Below, one piece after another: positions 63,371 to 64,000 of a stretch of DNA of 64,000 nt. The translations under genes were made by a program, and so were the position numbers. Numbering within the stretch: the first letter of the stretch is position 1; every line of letters starts with the position of its first letter. Source of the DNA: Dolichospermum sp. DET69 (GTDB lineage Bacteria; Cyanobacteriota; Cyanobacteriia; Cyanobacteriales; Nostocaceae); contig CP070234.1 of NCBI GenBank assembly GCA_017355425.1, positions 124,001 to 188,000 of the forward strand, read 5' to 3'. The notes under the pieces are model-generated. The model was not told the origin of the DNA, ran no database searches, and saw only the letters and a list, made by a program, of their open reading frames with translations.

Positions 63371-63624
63371 AATCACTCTTGAATTAATTAGTAGTGAGGG
63401 GAGCAACGCCATTTTGTGAAGTGCGAAAACTAAGACCAAAAATAGGCTATTTTAAGTTGCGATGGCTATGCCTAGCAAAAGCATTGCAACAAAAAAACCT
63501 GGAGTTATTGATAATTTAACCTCGCTCTCACATTTTCGGGTTGCTCCCCCTTGAATTATTGTCTTACTCTATTCCCAACCTCAACAACAATAGCTGTATA
63601 AGTCCTGATTACCGGAATAAATAA
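63371..63624. other. Intergenic, no gene seen
   Basis: AT-rich, with GTTGCTCCCC and GGGGAGCAAC words at 63532 and 63398 in inverted orientation about 130 bp apart. This is a possible large hairpin or small MITE-like structure. No coding frame. Confidence 0.35.
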
Positions 63625-64000
63625 CTATGGTAATAGTGAATCTTTGAAGTCTTGAATTGCCGTGGCTGTCAAAGCATAAACAACCCGCTGCTTACGTTCA
63701 ACACGAGTACCATCTACTGGAATTCCTTTCTTCCAAGCAGCAATAATCGCTTTTTTATCTGCTGAGTAAACAGTCTTTTCTCTGCGGTATTTTGGAGGTA
63801 ATTTTTCTGCATCTACTACTACATCACAACTTGGTGGATTTTCTTTAATCGTAATGCGAAGTGAATTACCAATCATTTGTTCAGGTAGAATTCCTATGGC
63901 ATTTTGTTCTAAAATAGTTTCATCTAATTTCTGTCGCCAGCGTTCTAGTCTTAAAAGTGCTGATTGATGCACAGCTTTGAGATGTTCTAGTCGTTGCTTA
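63625..64000 (-). CDS. Gp157-like protein, 5' end beyond the window
   Basis: The frame is open to the window edge. The codons at 63973-63999 read KQRLEHLKA ahead of VHQSALLRLERWRQKLDETI, so the GTG at 63972 is not the start. The part after LRITIKENPPSCDVVVDAEK, with PPKYRREKTVYSADKKAIIA, resembles phage Gp157-type proteins. Such proteins occur with phage or plasmid single-strand-binding and recombination genes. The visible 115+ residues are the C-terminal two thirds. Confidence 0.6.
   Translation of the reverse strand, partial: KQRLEHLKAVHQSALLRLERWRQKLDETILEQNAIGILPEQMIGNSLRITIKENPPSCDVVVDAEKLPPKYRREKTVYSADKKAIIAAWKKGIPVDGTRVERKQRVVYALTATAIQDFKDSLLP

Overview
The window looks like accessory, most likely plasmid, DNA of a filamentous heterocyst-type cyanobacterium (Nostocales). 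The signs are many HIP1 octamers (GCGATCGC), two copies of a CyRepA1-type plasmid replication protein, an XisH/XisI pair, three separate plasmid partition systems, a toxin-antitoxin pair plus a second candidate pair, four tyrosine-recombinase or HEG-type mobile functions, and many broken transposase genes. No rRNA or tRNA gene was seen. All calls come from reading the sequence and translations; no database search was run.

Region by region: 1-5 kb holds a truncated flippase gene, a sulfotransferase-like gene and an APS kinase (cysC) that could supply its PAPS donor, with decayed transposase genes (IS1380-like, IS66-like and another family) and a tyrosine recombinase. 5-11 kb holds a MITE, a 1043-residue GHKL/HSP90-like ATPase that resembles defence-island ATPases, and an unrecognised 372-residue protein. 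11-17.7 kb is a minus-strand surface/secretion block: a secreted Pro/Thr-rich protein split by a 46-bp tandem repeat, a beta-helix/Calx-beta/RTX exoprotein and a HlyD-like adaptor, mixed with decayed paralogues of genes found at 21.5-23.7 kb. 17.9-21.5 kb carries an AntA-like gene interrupted exactly between codons by a GIY-YIG endonuclease gene, an HNH gene and small regulators. 21.5-26.1 kb is a minus-strand group: HerA/VirB4-like ATPase, YdjM/DUF457 membrane protein, small membrane protein, membrane AAA ATPase and KfrA-like protein. 26.6-27.7 kb is a ParA/RHH partition pair flanked on both sides by the same short direct repeats.

27.8-35.2 kb holds an HNH nuclease, a GH57-like protein, a second tyrosine recombinase, a ParD/ParE pair, an IS4-like insertion sequence with clear ends and a PIN-toxin pair. 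35.2-46 kb holds a 4.0-kb direct duplication containing the whole CyRepA1 gene and its upstream DNA (35244-39263 and 41974-45992). Between the copies lie an acyl-CoA dehydrogenase gene, a second MITE copy, a truncated paralogue of the 11.4-kb protein, and xisH/xisI. 45993-50818 is a complete 4.8-kb Tn3-family transposon (tnpA, tyrosine recombinase, HTH/zinc-ribbon regulator) whose two flanks are two different broken genes, so the DNA was rearranged through it.

50.8-56 kb holds a truncated sugar dehydrogenase gene, small secreted/hypothetical genes and a group II intron with an RT-HNH protein. 56.1-61.1 kb holds a ParM/ParR-type pair with an iteron-rich upstream region, a ParA/ParB pair, an RHH protein and a plasmid-type DNA-binding protein. 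61.2-64 kb holds a histidine kinase and a divergent LuxR-type response regulator separated by a 43-bp degenerate tandem repeat, and at the edge a Gp157-like gene. Replication (CyRepA1), segregation (three par systems) and addiction (TA) genes together point to a large composite plasmid, probably formed by fusion and duplication of smaller replicons.
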